Source: Welwitschia mirabilis (taxonomy: Eukaryota > Gnetophyta > Gnetopsida > Welwitschiales). From it: 64,000 nucleotides of DNA. Under the pieces are notes generated by a model. That model had not been told where the DNA came from. It saw only the letters and a list, made by a program, of their open reading frames with translations, and ran no database searches. Position numbers and translations under genes: made by a program. The stretch lies in the NCBI GenBank assembly GCA_051453625.1, contig JBOZIK010000001.1, positions 125,264,309-125,328,308 on the forward strand, given 5' to 3'. Shown here piece after piece: positions 1-10,920 of the stretch (position 1 is its first letter; every line of letters begins with the position of its first letter).

Positions 1-233
1 TTTTCAAATCTGACATTACTTAGCTTTGCACTTCATTTAGAAAGTTATCCTCTTTTATCTGCCTTCTCACTCCCATTTATTTTCTTTACTTTATTTTCTA
101 ATACAAGATGTATTGTTTTTCTTTAGGGTGGCTAGAGACCCATTTTCATGGCTTATTTTTAAAAATTTTAACTTAATTCAGATCATTCATAAGATAAAAT
201 TTTTAAACACATTATGCATTACTTGTTATCTAT
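1..233. other. Unassigned AT-rich DNA
   Basis: No coding, RNA or element signature is seen. The last 28 bases (206-233) are repeated exactly after the adjoining N run. Confidence 0.5.
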
Positions 234-333
234 NNNNNNNNNNNNNNNNNNNNNNNNNNNNNNNNNNNNNNNNNNNNNNNNNNNNNNNNNNNNNNNNNNN
301 NNNNNNNNNNNNNNNNNNNNNNNNNNNNNNNNN
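234..333. other. Assembly gap, 100 N
   Basis: A run of exactly 100 N. The 28 bases before it (206-233) and after it (334-361) are identical, so the true gap may be zero length, with overlapping contig ends that were not merged, or it may lie inside a tandem repeat. Confidence 0.95.
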
Positions 334-1579
334 AACACATTATGCATTACTTGTTATCTATTTACGTGATGTGTTTTATAAGCCTGTTTTATAATTTCTA
401 GATTTATCTTTTGTAAAAAAAAAAAAAAATAAGCTCATAATTATGATTTTTTGCCTAGTTTTTATCAAGGACTAATAAAGGCTAAGTGAGGGGCTATGTT
501 GCACTAACAATTTGTGGTTTTTTTATGGGGTTTTATAAGTTGTTTTGTAGGACTTTTACATAGGTTTAAGTGCAATTCTAAGGATTTTGAAGATTCAATA
601 GAAGATCTTAGAAATGTGTAATTCTTATCCAGATTTGATGTATTTAAGGCATATTCTGATGCATAGAGATTTAGAGGAGGATTACTGACAAATATACTAA
701 GTTTCTCTTCAATTAAATTATTAAGAAGATCATCGTTCCCTATGTTGTCCCCATAATGGGTAGTATGATGACACTGTTAGATGCTGATGTGGATTGATAA
801 ATCACTACTAAGTCATCATGTTGAGTCACCTTTTGTAATAAACTATCATATACCATGTTGTCTAGATGATAGTCAAGATGACACTGTTATGTAACTGACT
901 TTATCAACTGATTTTTGACTGTTTCATCCGTTTCATTTATGTAAAGAACGCATCTTGCCACACCTTTTTTTTATCTTTCTGTTATGAGTTGTTATAAATA
1001 AACCCCCCTTTAACTCTTCATATCATCTTTATTACATTGAAAATTCTCATGATAGAAGATCAAAAGGTGGAAGATCCATTTCAAGTATTGCAAAAAGACA
1101 TTTCTTTGGTGGAGGGATATGCATCCTACATTAAATCCCAGCTATTTTGTAACCCAAGTGCTTTAGTACTTCTTAATACAAAATCTTATTCATTTTTATA
1201 ATTGCATTTTAGTTTCTTAGATGACCCTTATGATTTATGATTTCCCTTGATCTAGTGATAATTTCTTGTGTGATATAGATCATCAAGGACAACCTTTATT
1301 AAGGCTAAAAGTAAGTAGTGTTAAGATCATTTTGGATTGCATATTAGATTAAGTTGCATCTTGCATTTGCATTATTCTTTATTTTTAATTCCTATTTTCA
1401 CTTGTAAAGCAATCTAAGCCTCATCTCATAGCCTTCAATAAGAATACGACATTTTGGGTTAACTTCACTCATACTAGTATGTTGTATTATGAGAGATATC
1501 TAGTTATTTTATGAATGATAGAATCCTTTTAAATTTAAGCACTTGCACAAATACATACTCAACAAGGGTATCCATATTA
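334..1579. other. Unassigned DNA with an LTR-like stretch
   Basis: No protein similarity is recognised. Bases 760-1010 resemble a decayed LTR promoter region: the words ATGACACTGTTA and ATGACACTGTTAT recur (near 768 and 879), and a TATA-like TTATAAATAAA followed by a C run lies near 985-1002. No partner LTR was found, so this is only a suggestion. A poly-A run lies at 415-429. Confidence 0.3.
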
Positions 1580-2165
1580 AATACATCTAGAAATTCCATG
1601 CTTATTTACTACTACTAGTTCGATATTTGATTCATGTGCATGATTACATTTGAGAAGGACTTAAGAATCAACACTTAACACATCTTTTCAAGCTTGTTTT
1701 TCTCTCATTTTAGTTTTTGATATTGCTTTGTTGGACTATCAAATTTATTGAATCATTTACTTTCAATTCCAAAATCATTTTTATCAATATTTATTTGGAG
1801 GGTTCCTTACTTGGGAATTCTAAAGTGTAAGGTAACCCTTACATTGGTGTAACTCTTGTGATTGGTTAAGTGCTTGAGAGCACTTTTGGACTTTGAATTT
1901 TTATGATCCCTGAGGATAGGTGAGTGCTACTTTGAGATAATAATTTCAATTGGTTGTAAGTTTGGTGGTGCTCTTAAATCACTGTTTTGCAGGTTAAGGA
2001 TATCTAGAGTTATGAAGGGAAGCTATCTTCTCTACATGTGAACATACCCAAGTTGGAAAATCATGTAAATTGGTAAGATTTCCTTTTTATGATTTTTATT
2101 AATCAATTTTTTTACTTAGTGAAACTTATTCATTCCTTTCCTTTGAGTTCAATGATCCTCAAGTA
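1580..2165. repeat. Dispersed repeat R2, copy 1
   Basis: This stretch aligns by eye with 17080-17655 along its whole length and, more weakly, with 43510-43680. Shared words include ACTACTAGTTYGATATTTGA, TTGTTGGACTATC, ATTCTAAAGTGTAAGG and TTTTGCAGGTTAAG. All copies end near TCAAYRATCC. It could be part of a gypsy LTR or untranslated region. No coding content is seen. Confidence 0.6.
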
Positions 2166-2469
2166 GTATCATTGTGGTACTTACAAGAAAGAGTAACATT
2201 CTTGAGTGAACTATAAAAGGGGATAATCTATTAGACCTCTGCTCTTTAATAATTCAAACTATGCCTATTGAAATATGAGGACATAGGTATACTTATAGTC
2301 TTTTGAGTTTCATGTTTGACAGAGCATTGAAAATAGATACATAGCATCAACATAAACCTTCATAGATACTATAAGAAATACCCTCACATAGGTCAAGCCT
2401 CGGAGGAAACGAGAATACCAAGATAAGAAAACCTACCTTTATGTATGATTAAAAGGTAAAGAATACTCT
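2166..2469. other. Spacer upstream of copia remnant A
   Basis: It holds a TATA-like CTATAAAAGG at 2211-2220 and a possible degenerate Met-tRNA primer-binding site near 2314-2330 (TTTGACAGAGCATTG against the usual TGGTATCAGAGC). If both are real, this is the end of the 5' LTR of element A. No matching 3' LTR was found, so the assignment is weak. Confidence 0.3.
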
Positions 2470-2910
2470 ATTTAGCCCTTAGTATAGAAGAGTTCAATAG
2501 GATATCCAAATGCAAAACTACCAAAGAGATATGAGATGTATTGAAAGGTATATACGAAGGAACCTCAGTTATCGAGCTATCAAAACTCTTGATTTGGATG
2601 AATTAGTTCGAGAACCTTAAGATCAATGATGAAGAGTTTATGCATAAATATTTTACAAGGATTAATAACATTGTGAATACCATTCATGAAATTAATGAAG
2701 ATCTTCTTGAGGATAAGGTAATTTAAAAAGTGATTAAATCCTTAACTCCAGAATATAGGTCAAAGGCAACTACTATGGAAGAATAAAGATATTTTAATAT
2801 CATAAAGATTAAAGAATTACAAAGTTCTTTGACAGATTACAAAATAAACCTCATCCAAGACAGTGCCATAAAAGATAAGCCCTTTACTCTTAAGGCAAAT
2901 GAAAGCTCAA
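2470..2910 (+). pseudogene. Copia gag (UBN2-type) pseudogene of A
   Basis: Translations in shifting frames show gag hallmarks: EEFNRISKCKTTKEI followed by a stop where Trp is usual, then DVLKGIYEGTS (about 2490-2575), FMHKYFTRINNIVNTIHEIN (about 2638-2695) and KVIKSLTPEYRSKATTMEE (about 2728-2785). This is the order and spacing of the UBN2/DUF4219 capsid domain of plant copia elements, which packages element RNA in virus-like particles. Several stops and frame changes make it non-functional. No credible start codon remains. Confidence 0.75.
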
Positions 2911-3022
2911 GGCAAACATATAAAAAAAAGGGGAACTCTATAAAATCATCAATATAAGTTCAAAGGTAAGTCATTTTCTAGTTCATATTCTTCTTCTAAG
3001 AATGATATTTCTAGATTAGAAA

Positions 3023-3076
3023 TGTTGAATTTGTGAAAGACAAGAACATCTAGCTTCAAAATATCCTAAATGTAAC
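3023..3076 (+). pseudogene. Gag CCHC zinc knuckle of A
   Basis: The frame from 3023 reads C-stop-I-C-E-R-Q-E-H-L-A-S-K-Y, a C-x2-C-x4-H-x4-C knuckle in which the last Cys has become Tyr and a residue between the first two Cys is a stop. This is the nucleic-acid-binding end of gag. It lies about 110 bases downstream of the last recognisable capsid sequence, as expected. Confidence 0.65.
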
Positions 3077-3427
3077 AATTTATAAAATAAAAAACAAAAT
3101 AAAAGTTTAAGGGAAAAAAAATCATTTTTTACAGGTTGAGATGAAGATAAAGATGTCAAAAAAATTAAATACTTTAAATGAGGAGAGAGCTCACATATCT
3201 TACATGGTTATCATTCATACCTAAAGTGATAAAGAAGTTGAAGGAAATGATTAAGTATTAGAAAATGAAGATGAAACAAGTATGATAGTTTACTTCACAA
3301 TCATGAATTAGTTTATGAGCAAGAAAATGATTCATGTAATAGATTAAGGAATAAAAACTATAAACTTAAGCTAATATTAGTAAAGTAACATGTGAGTTGG
3401 AGAATAGTAGATAAGAAATTCCAAATT

Positions 3428-3990
3428 NNNNNNNNNNNNNNNNNNNNNNNNNNNNNNNNNNNNNNNNNNNNNNNNNNNNNNNNNNNNNNNNNNNNNNNNN
3501 NNNNNNNNNNNNNNNNNNNNNNNNNNNNNNNNNNNNNNNNNNNNNNNNNNNNNNNNNNNNNNNNNNNNNNNNNNNNNNNNNNNNNNNNNNNNNNNNNNNN
3601 NNNNNNNNNNNNNNNNNNNNNNNNNNNNNNNNNNNNNNNNNNNNNNNNNNNNNNNNNNNNNNNNNNNNNNNNNNNNNNNNNNNNNNNNNNNNNNNNNNNN
3701 NNNNNNNNNNNNNNNNNNNNNNNNNNNNNNNNNNNNNNNNNNNNNNNNNNNNNNNNNNNNNNNNNNNNNNNNNNNNNNNNNNNNNNNNNNNNNNNNNNNN
3801 NNNNNNNNNNNNNNNNNNNNNNNNNNNNNNNNNNNNNNNNNNNNNNNNNNNNNNNNNNNNNNNNNNNNNNNNNNNNNNNNNNNNNNNNNNNNNNNNNNNN
3901 NNNNNNNNNNNNNNNNNNNNNNNNNNNNNNNNNNNNNNNNNNNNNNNNNNNNNNNNNNNNNNNNNNNNNNNNNNNNNNNNNNNNNNNNNN
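3428..3990. other. Assembly gap, 563 N
   Basis: The 42 bases before it (3386-3427) and after it (3991-4032) are identical. The gap sits between the gag and protease parts of copia A. Confidence 0.95.
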
Positions 3991-4384
3991 TAACATGTGA
4001 GTTGGAGAATAGTAGATAAGAAATTCCAAATTCAAATAAGATTAATGAAAAATTTACCTAAAGAAAGGAGATATTTAAGGTCATGCTTGAATAATGTAGA
4101 AGTTCCAATGAAAAAAGTGGCCCAGAACATAATGAAGCTTCCACATGTACTCCAAGGTATAAGCATTTACATTTTATTAACAACATTACTTGTTATTACT
4201 ATTATAAATTTAGTCAATGTCAATTTAATTATTCATACAAATTTGGTATAAAATACTATGCTATCAATACTAGATGCCAAAGAGAATGGTATAACATTTT
4301 GTGTAGTAAAGAACCAAAAAATATTTAAATTCCAAAATGAAGACCCACTCTTATAGCACAAATTGTCCTTTGAGATATAAAGAG

Positions 4385-5085
4385 GCATGCTTAGTATGTT
4401 GATAGTGCATTCTCTAAACACATGATAAGTGATAAATCCAGTTTCAATTCCTTGGTTGAGCAAGACAAATGTGTGATCACTTATGATGATAATATAAAAG
4501 CACCAACCATAGGTATTAGAATAATTAGTGGAGGTCAATGATGTGTTTTATGTTAAAGGTTTACAACATAATTTACTTAGTATAAGTCAACTACGTGATG
4601 TAGATTTTTTTATGATTTTTACCAAAAACGACTTGTGTTATTAAGGAATGCAATTCAAACAAGGCTTTTTTTTATTAGACTTAGTAAATCGAATGCTTAT
4701 GTCATTACATTATAAGATATCTCTGACAAAGGTATTAAGTTTTGTTAAGTATTATAGGTAATGCAAATATGTAGCATAAGAAGCTTGAACATATGAATAA
4801 GAATCTACTGAAGACCCTCTCCTCAAAACACTTGGTAAGATGACTTTTTAAATGGAAAAATTTTGATGATCATGTTTGTGAATCTTGCCAAAAAGAAAAT
4901 TAGATAAGAGTAAGGTTTGATAAGAAAAATTATTTTTACTAAAATTCCTTAAATCTTTTACATCTTATTAGTCTTAAACCATCTCCTACTAAAAGTCTTG
5001 ATAAGAAAAGATACTATTTAATAATTGTTAATGATTATTTTCATTTTACATCGTGGCCTTTCTTCCATACAAAGGTGAGGCCTTT
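4385..5085 (+). pseudogene. Copia protease and integrase pseudogene of A
   Basis: The frame near 4397 reads VDSAFSKHM, matching the copia aspartic protease active site (D-S-G usual, here D-S-A). Next comes YVKGLQHNLLSISQL (about 4538-4582), the end of the protease/pre-integrase linker. Then the HHCC zinc domain (MWHKKLEHMNKNLL, then CESCQKEN; 4770-4905) and the integrase core start HLISLKPSPTKSL with VNDYFHFTSWPFF (4960-5060). The catalytic core beyond the first acidic region is deleted. Frameshifts and stops occur throughout. Confidence 0.8.
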
Positions 5086-5179
5086 AACATCTTTTCTAAG
5101 TTATGTATCAGGTTACAACATTAGAAACAATACAAGACTAGAAATATAAGGAGTGAAAAGAAGAGTGCAATTAGCATAT

Positions 5180-5335
5180 TAAAGAATCCTATTCAGTATT
5201 CCAAGAGAAATTAGAGACATTACACTACAACACATTAATATGTAGGATAAACTAGTAGATGTGTTCACTAAGCCATTAAGTGGAAAATGATTCTGCAAGC
5301 TCTGTTATAACATGAAAATTAATCCTTGTCCAATT
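5180..5335 (+). pseudogene. Copia RNase H tail of A
   Basis: The frame reads KNPIQYSK and then, after an apparent short deletion, DKLVDVFTKPL (about 5249-5281) followed by a stop and FCKLCYNMK. ADIFTKPL-like sequence marks the C-terminus of copia RNase H. The word CACTACAA at 5224 lies in this coding stretch and is not a transposon end. Confidence 0.7.
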
Positions 5336-5340
5336 AGATA

Positions 5341-5539
5341 AATTAGTAGGTAATCTCTCTCTAATATCAATTCAACACTTTACTTCTGATACTTTTTTCT
5401 AAGTTGAGATAATAACCATAGATACTCAAATCTTATCTTGTGTATTATGATTAATAGAATTAGCTTACTTCTTTTAATATTATCATTTTTTAGTTAAAAT
5501 TTTGTAATAATAAAATCAGTAGTAAATATGGAAGTTTAA
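5341..5539. other. Unassigned spacer
   Basis: AT-rich DNA after the end of copia A. No LTR match to sequence upstream of A was found. Confidence 0.4.
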
Positions 5540-6085
5540 AGGAATGAAGGATAGACATTTTACATATGCAGACATATATTGGAAAGATGTCTTTTAGTAT
5601 GTAGACATTTATGATAAAAATGTCTCTTACAGTGTAGTGATCTTTGACTATTAGCTATTGAGAAACTAAGATAGATATCTTTCAAATAGATAGATGTCAA
5701 TTTTTTTTTAAAGACATATTTGAAGTAGTAGATGCATTTATTACCTCTAGGTAAAAGTTTAAATTTTTAATAAGTAAATGTCTTTCATGGGGATATAGGT
5801 CTATTTTTTTCATTTTAGATATCTGTCATGGGGATATAGGTCTATTTTTGTCATTTTAGATGCCTTTCAATGATTAAATGTTTCTATCAATGTAAATTTA
5901 AAAATAAAAAATGCACAAAATCTAGGGTTTATTACACTTTTTAAATGTGAGAGGAATCATAAAATATTATTTTTACTTCTTCACTCAGCAGGTATCTCTA
6001 TCAATGTGTCTATAATCTGTGTTTTTCTTAGATTTCTTTAAATAGACATATTTATTATTGAAGAAGTCTTTATAACAGAAAAGAA
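5540..6085. repeat. CACTA-like subterminal repeat array, left
   Basis: Short words around GACAT and its complement ATGTC recur in both orientations (for example AGACATTTATG, AAAATGTCTCTTAC, AAAGACATATTTG, AAATGTCTTTCATGG), as in the subterminal regions of CACTA (En/Spm) transposons. CAGTGTAGTG at 5629-5638 could be a CACTA terminus, since its complement starts CACTACACTG. A similar array lies at 16435-16850. No transposase was recognised, so the family call is an inference. Confidence 0.4.
5780..5861. repeat. Tandem duplication, about 41 bp x 2
   Basis: Two near-identical units (5780-5820 and 5821-5861) share the core CATGGGGATATAGGTCTATT. They lie within the GACAT-rich array. Confidence 0.8.
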
Positions 6086-6179
6086 CAAGTGAACATTTTT
6101 TTATGGGTGTATATTTTTTGATATTTTCATTAGCTTTTATTAGGGTTTAGTTTATTCTTATTATATTACTTAAGAATAG

Positions 6180-7560
6180 TAAGAAAAAAGGCCTCAAGCT
6201 CAACTAGAGGCAAGAAGCCTACTCATGAACTACTAGTACCTTAGTACGAGCCTCATTTTTATTATGAGTCAGAAGAAAGAACATTTAAACCTTAGACCAA
6301 AAATTCTATCATTATATAAGAACTCTTAATTTTTAAAATCATAAAAATGATTAGGTATTAGCATATTTCTTTCATCTTGGATGGAAAATGATTATTCAAC
6401 TTGAGTAGAGCATACGAGATTCAATAATGCATGAGTTTAATGCAAACATCCATAAGACAGATGACTCTACTGGCACCTTTTAGATACAAGTTAGAGGTAC
6501 TTCTTCATTTTCATTACTTAGTATTACTAATATCTTACTTAGCATTAATACTTCAAATGTTCCTTAATATTCATGTATTTATTCCAAGAGATTTTTAAAA
6601 ATTAAATTGTTAAAGTATCTTGCAGTAATGTGAGTATAGTCATTTTTGATGATTCTAAAATAGTGTTTTATGAAAAGGTTAACTGTAAGGATATGGTAAT
6701 TGATGTCTTCATTCTTAATTTATTTTTTTTAAATGATATTCTAGTTCAAGAAAGTAGTTACAGTTATTATAATCCAATTCAAATGTTTGATGTATACTTC
6801 TTCCTTACAAGTTTTAGTATTGATCTTAGTTTTGTACTAGATATGGATATTATTATATTATTTCATAAGGAAAAAAACTTGGGTCATCCATGTCTAATTA
6901 TCCTTATTATTAGTAATTTAGCAATCTTAGTTCCTCAAGTTAATTTAATAGAGTCAAAGAAGCTTCTTTCCAAGTTTAGTGAGAAGAGACATGTCCCAGT
7001 TTAGCTAGGGGATGTAGAAGTAGAAGGACTCCAAAGAGACCATTTTATCAATTAAAATCCATAAGGTATTACAAATCTTCCTCCATGAATAAGGGTCTCT
7101 GTGCTATAAGAAAGATGGTTGACAAGATTGACAATAACTTATTATAATTCAAGAAGAGTAGAGAAATAGTCAGTAAGAAGGAGGCATCAACTAGTAATTA
7201 GGAGACTGTGGGAACTCCTACATAGTCAAATTCCAAGGAGGTATTAGAGATAGAAGAGATTTTAGAACCTACAAGTGTTAACTATGACTCAAACAAGATT
7301 AAAGAGTTAGATGAGTCAATTGTATTTGAGTTAAAGAAAAAGGTAACATAGGTTTATAGAAAGGACTAGCCTCCACCATCAAAACACTAGAAAAATTTAA
7401 ATAATTTTGATGCTGAGCCTTCCATCTTTTATTCCCCTATTATAAAATCCCTATCTGTTATCATACTTAGACATCTTCACCACCAACAACTCCATCATAG
7501 CCCTCAACTTCTCCACTACCTTACTTACGTTCACCACCACCACTACCACTGCCTATTCAT
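6180..7560 (+). pseudogene. Decayed unknown ORF, transposon-associated
   Basis: Pieces of one long ORF can be followed on the plus strand through many stops. It starts with KASSSTRGKKPTHE (about 6190), a basic Ser-rich start like those of ORFs carried by plant transposons. An open stretch at 6630-7004 is hydrophobic and ends SKKLLSKFSEKRHVPV. After an acidic and Lys-rich part, 7470-7560 is Pro-, Ser- and Thr-rich (SPPPLPLPIHALPL). This order loosely resembles the plant transposon protein domain with a Pro-rich tail, but I cannot confirm a family. It lies directly beside the 5' LTR of B, which may have inserted into this element. Confidence 0.3.
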
Positions 7561-7677
7561 GCTCTACCACTCATTGTCACTCCATAATTTAAATTTAGTG
7601 TTTTTGAAATAACTAAATCCAGATTTTGGAGCACTTCTCTTACTCTTTAAATATATGTTTATATGAGTAGATAGAAC

Positions 7678-9179
7678 TGTTGAATTATGTTTACCAATTG
7701 ACATCAAACTAATGGTTTCTGTATAGCAGACTTTGTGTATTTTGTGCAGAAGAAATAACATTACTTGTAGGTTAAAAGATGGAACTAAATTGGCCAATTT
7801 TTAAGCATTAGAAATCTGTCAGTTTATTTACCCTTAAGATGGGGTCGACCGAATTTTTAAGGGATCGATCACACTTAAAGGAGACAAGAAAAATTTAACT
7901 ATTTCCAAAGGGGTTAACTGAATTTTGATGGGATTAACTCTATAACATTGAAAACCAATTTTCCTAAATTGAATAGAAAGGAATCGACCAGATCTATATG
8001 GAGTTGACTGAATTTGAGGAGCTGACAGGCAGTATCCTAAGACTGAATGATAAGGGATCAACCAGATCTATGATGGGGTTGATCAAACTTGAGCACTGTG
8101 CAAATGGTACGCCTAAACTAATCGTTAAGGGGTTAACGGATCTAAGATGGAGTTGACCGAACTCAATGTAGAAAACTAGAAAGAAAGTTTATCAGAAGAG
8201 CAGGTAACTAGACTGGGGTCGACTAGACCCAAATGGGATTGACTGGATAAGAAGCCGTAAGAAATTAGGATGACTAAATTTCTCACTTGGGTGAACTGTG
8301 TAATTCATGACACCACATAGAATCGACCGGATTTGATTAACTTGACATAATGGAAATAAAATTTTTCTAAGCATTATGTATTCATTATGTAGCTGTTAGG
8401 TAGTCTTTTTCTAGCTATTTATAACTTTTAGAGGCACAATTAAAATGTAATAAATCCTAAAGATCTTTTATTAAAAATAGCTACGCCATATATGACTAAA
8501 TAATTTTTTGGAACCACTTTCATTTGGAATAATCTATTTAATCTAAAAGATTAAGGTTTGTATTCAGGTAATTATCATTTTTATATCTTGGCATCCACAC
8601 TTTTGACTGAAGGAGATCTACTATTGGTATACTCTCTACATTCAAGATTAGATCTAGAGCTTTATTGATTGTACTTATAATAGGATGAGAGCTTCATCAT
8701 ATGTACTAATTCCAGAATGAGTGATATCTGTTCTTTTGAGACATCCTTACATTACTACCCTAGTTTCTAAAGGTTGAGACTAAGACTTGAAAGGTCTGTG
8801 CTAAATGTTAAAACTAAGCCTTAAAAAGTCCATTCTAAAGATTGAGACTAAGCCTAGAATAGTCCATTTGTAAAGGTTACAGATGAACCTAGAATACCTA
8901 CTGGAGTAATGAAGATCTGAGATCTAGCTTGGAAATAAGCTGATCGTCAAGAGTGAAGTAGGAGGTTTCTCGAACCACTATAAATCTAGCTTGCATCAAG
9001 TGGTATTTTGTGCTTTCAGTTTTTGATTATTTACTTTTAGTATTTTATCATATTATGCACTTTTTAGAATAGTTTATTTTTGTTTGCAAGTTGTGTTTTT
9101 ATTTTATTTTATTTAGAATATCTATTAAATGTTTTAAAAAATCTATTCACCCCTTCCTCTAGGGTTTTCAATCCTATTA
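7678..9179 (+). repeat. 5' LTR of copia B
   Basis: It begins TGTTGAATTATG and ends near AATCCTATTA, just before the primer-binding site. It pairs with 14109-15571 over its whole length; in the start region I aligned by eye, about one base in five differs. It carries the GTCGAC-type motif array (7841-8346) and, near 8469-8482, the counterpart of the TATA box seen in the 3' copy. Confidence 0.9.
7841..8346 (+). repeat. Seven paired GTCGAC-like motifs in the 5' LTR
   Basis: Degenerate copies of GGGGTCGACCGGATCT occur in pairs about 20 bases apart. Pairs start near 7841, 7911, 7981, 8054, 8128, 8214 and 8319, so the repeat period is about 70-74 bases at first and lengthens to about 105. The core is a palindrome, and this part is visibly richer in G and C than its surroundings. 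Small open frames on the minus strand here come from the repeat and are not genes. Confidence 0.85.
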
Positions 9180-9181
9180 TT

Positions 9182-9196
9182 TGATATTAAAGTAGG
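9182..9196 (+). promoter_or_regulatory. Primer-binding site of B (initiator Met tRNA)
   Basis: TGATATTAAAGTAGG lies two bases after the LTR end. It matches the plant consensus TGGTATCAGAGCAGG at 11 of 15 positions, and all four differences are G-to-A or C-to-T. It primes minus-strand DNA synthesis. Confidence 0.85.
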
Positions 9197-9309
9197 TTAA
9201 GTCTTTTCTTAGATCTTAACTGATCTAGACTTTAGAACCTCATGATGTAGAACTTTCTTGATGATTTTTTAATTGTTCCCTCCCTCAATACTTACACATT
9301 TATATATAT
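9197..9309. other. Leader of B after a gag deletion
   Basis: Only about 110 bases separate the primer-binding site from the C-terminal part of gag, so the capsid domain has been deleted. Nothing coding is seen. Confidence 0.5.
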
Positions 9310-9760
9310 ATGGATACATTTTCAAATAGGTTGCAGCAAGTGAAAACACTCAAGAGCCGAGTGAAAAACCATGACAAAAAAAGGAGATTCTCCTTTATGG
9401 CACTTGTGCCTCCACTACAAGATATGTCGAATACATTAGATCGTGATGATCATGATATGGGAAATGAAGAATAAGAAGAGTTGAAAGACACCTATCAAGA
9501 GTTGTATCAAGAATGTGAAAAGCTAGCTAGAAGAATAAATGACTTTAATAAGGTTATAAAATCCCTCACCAAGGAAAAAAAGGAAATGGAATCAAGTCTC
9601 AAAAGATTCAAATTCAAAAACTCTAATATCACTTTATAGGTAAAAGAACTATATTATTTTGTTAATAAATTTTCAAGTGGATCTGTCAGATTAGAATAAA
9701 TGCTTAGAGTTTAGAGACCTGTTGGTAGCAAATTAGGTATAGGCTTCAGCACTTAAAGAC
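9310..9760 (+). pseudogene. Gag C-terminal pseudogene of B
   Basis: From 9310 the frame reads MDTFSNRLQQVKTLK, then an acidic stretch (LDRDDHDMGNEE), a Glu/Lys-rich coiled-coil-like stretch (EELKDTYQELYQECEKLARR and onward) and VNKFSSGSVRLE, RPVGSKLGIGF. The coiled coil followed by a KFTSGS/RPVGDKTGLGF-like motif is typical of the gag end of long plant copia elements. UBN2 and zinc-knuckle domains are absent. Internal stops appear at least three times, one where the usual Gln or Trp would be. Confidence 0.7.
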
Positions 9761-10019
9761 CTCAAAGATAGAAAACTCAGGTAACAGATGATGGTAAGTT
9801 TTTTTCAAAAATTACTTATCATTTCTGTGGAAGAATAAGTTAGTCTAAACTCATATGAAATGCTAGAAAATTAATGTTATTTTCAAACTTAGTTAGTTCC
9901 TTTTTATTTAAGTTTATTCCTAAAGGAGGTATACTACATAAGTCTAGAAAGACTATGTGGGTGAAAGCTAATAATCTTAAAAGTTTGTTAATTCAAATAG
10001 CTTTCAAGGTTTCAAATAG
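9761..10019. other. Degraded gag-pol linker of B
   Basis: A region between gag and protease with only scattered pieces such as PKGGILHKSRKTMWVKA (about 9923-9975), which is the usual Lys-rich stretch before the copia protease. Confidence 0.5.
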
Positions 10020-10920
10020 CACAAGCTAGTATCTTGATAGCAGATGTTCAAGACATATGACAGAAGACAAATCTAGATTCAAGCATCTAAACCACTTTAA
10101 TGGAGAAGAAGTAATCTTCGAGGACAATGGAAGAGCAAAAATAGAAGGAATTGAAAGCGTTGGTGGAGGTAACTTTTCTAGAATTAATGAAGTTTTGTAT
10201 GTAAGTGGTTTAAAGCATAATTTATTGAGCATTAGTAAAATTTTGACAAAGGTCACAAGGTAGTTTTTGATAAAACAAAATGTGAAATTTTGCATAGAAA
10301 ATCGAATGATGTAATTCTTAGAGCTAGTAGAATAGATAATGTTTATAGATAGATCAATCATTTTTTCCATGTCATTTTTCGAATGTTCCTCAAGAAAAGT
10401 TATGGCATAAACATCTAGATCATGTTAATTATGATCAATTAAAAATGATTATTCATAAAAACATTGTAAAAGGAATCCCTAAGATAAACATAAAGAAACA
10501 AGGATTATGTAATGCATGCCAAAAGGAAAAATAAATTAGGACTCTCATAAAAGCAAAATGCAAGCTTCTACATCTATGCCCTTAGATCTTATTTATATGG
10601 ATTTAGTAGGCCCTGCACAAACTCAAAGTTTAGGTGAAAAATGTTATTTCCTTATCATGGTTGACAATTTCTCTAGATATACTTCGGTAACATTTTTGAC
10701 AAACAAGTCTAAAACTTATAAACATTGGATCGAAATCTACAACAAAATTTAGAATAAAATAAGAAGTGATCATGGAGGTAAATTTGAAAATCATTTTTTT
10801 GAAAAATATACATTAAAAATGGAATTAATCACCAGTTCTCAACTCCAAAGACACCCCAACAAAATGGTATAACTTAAAAAAAGAATAGATTTCTTCAAGA
10901 AATGGCTTGAACTATGTTAA
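10020..10920 (+). pseudogene. Protease and integrase pseudogene of B
   Basis: The protease active site reads YLDSRCSRHMTEDKSRF at about 10030-10080 (usual DSG, here DSR; a GGA-to-AGA change would explain it). The linker VLYVSGLKHNLLSISKIL follows. The HHCC zinc domain is recognisable in pieces, ending LCNACQKEK (about 10508-10532). The integrase core has LIYMDLVGPAQTQSLGEKCY with VDNFSRYTSVTFLT (10590-10710), giving the first catalytic Asp, and IRSDHGGKFEN (about 10760-10792), giving the second. The third acidic site lies near 10868-10885, where TPQQNG is followed by a stop in place of Glu. The protein would insert element cDNA into the host genome; this copy cannot. Confidence 0.9.

Larger units (their letters stand above)
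2314..5340 (+). mobile_element. Ty1/copia remnant A
   Basis: Degenerate gag, zinc knuckle, protease, pre-integrase/integrase and the extreme end of RNase H follow one another in copia order on the plus strand. Reverse transcriptase and most of RNase H are missing: the sequence passes from integrase (about 5085) to the RNase H tail (about 5180) within roughly 100 bases, so an internal deletion removed most of the element. A 563-N gap lies inside. LTRs are not securely identified. Clade cannot be fixed; the spacing and motifs are those of ordinary plant copia. Confidence 0.75.

Noticed and set aside
3358-4035. Long open frames through runs of N (also at 12060-13083 and 58308-59045)
   Set aside because: They are open only because N codons contain no stops.
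5224-5231. CACTACAA as a CACTA transposon end
   Set aside because: It reads as part of the copia A RNase H tail, and no matching terminus with duplication was found.
7834-8374. Two open frames on the minus strand (75 and 60 codons)
   Set aside because: They lie in the GTCGAC motif array of the B LTR and arise from its repeats; the 3' LTR does not keep them.
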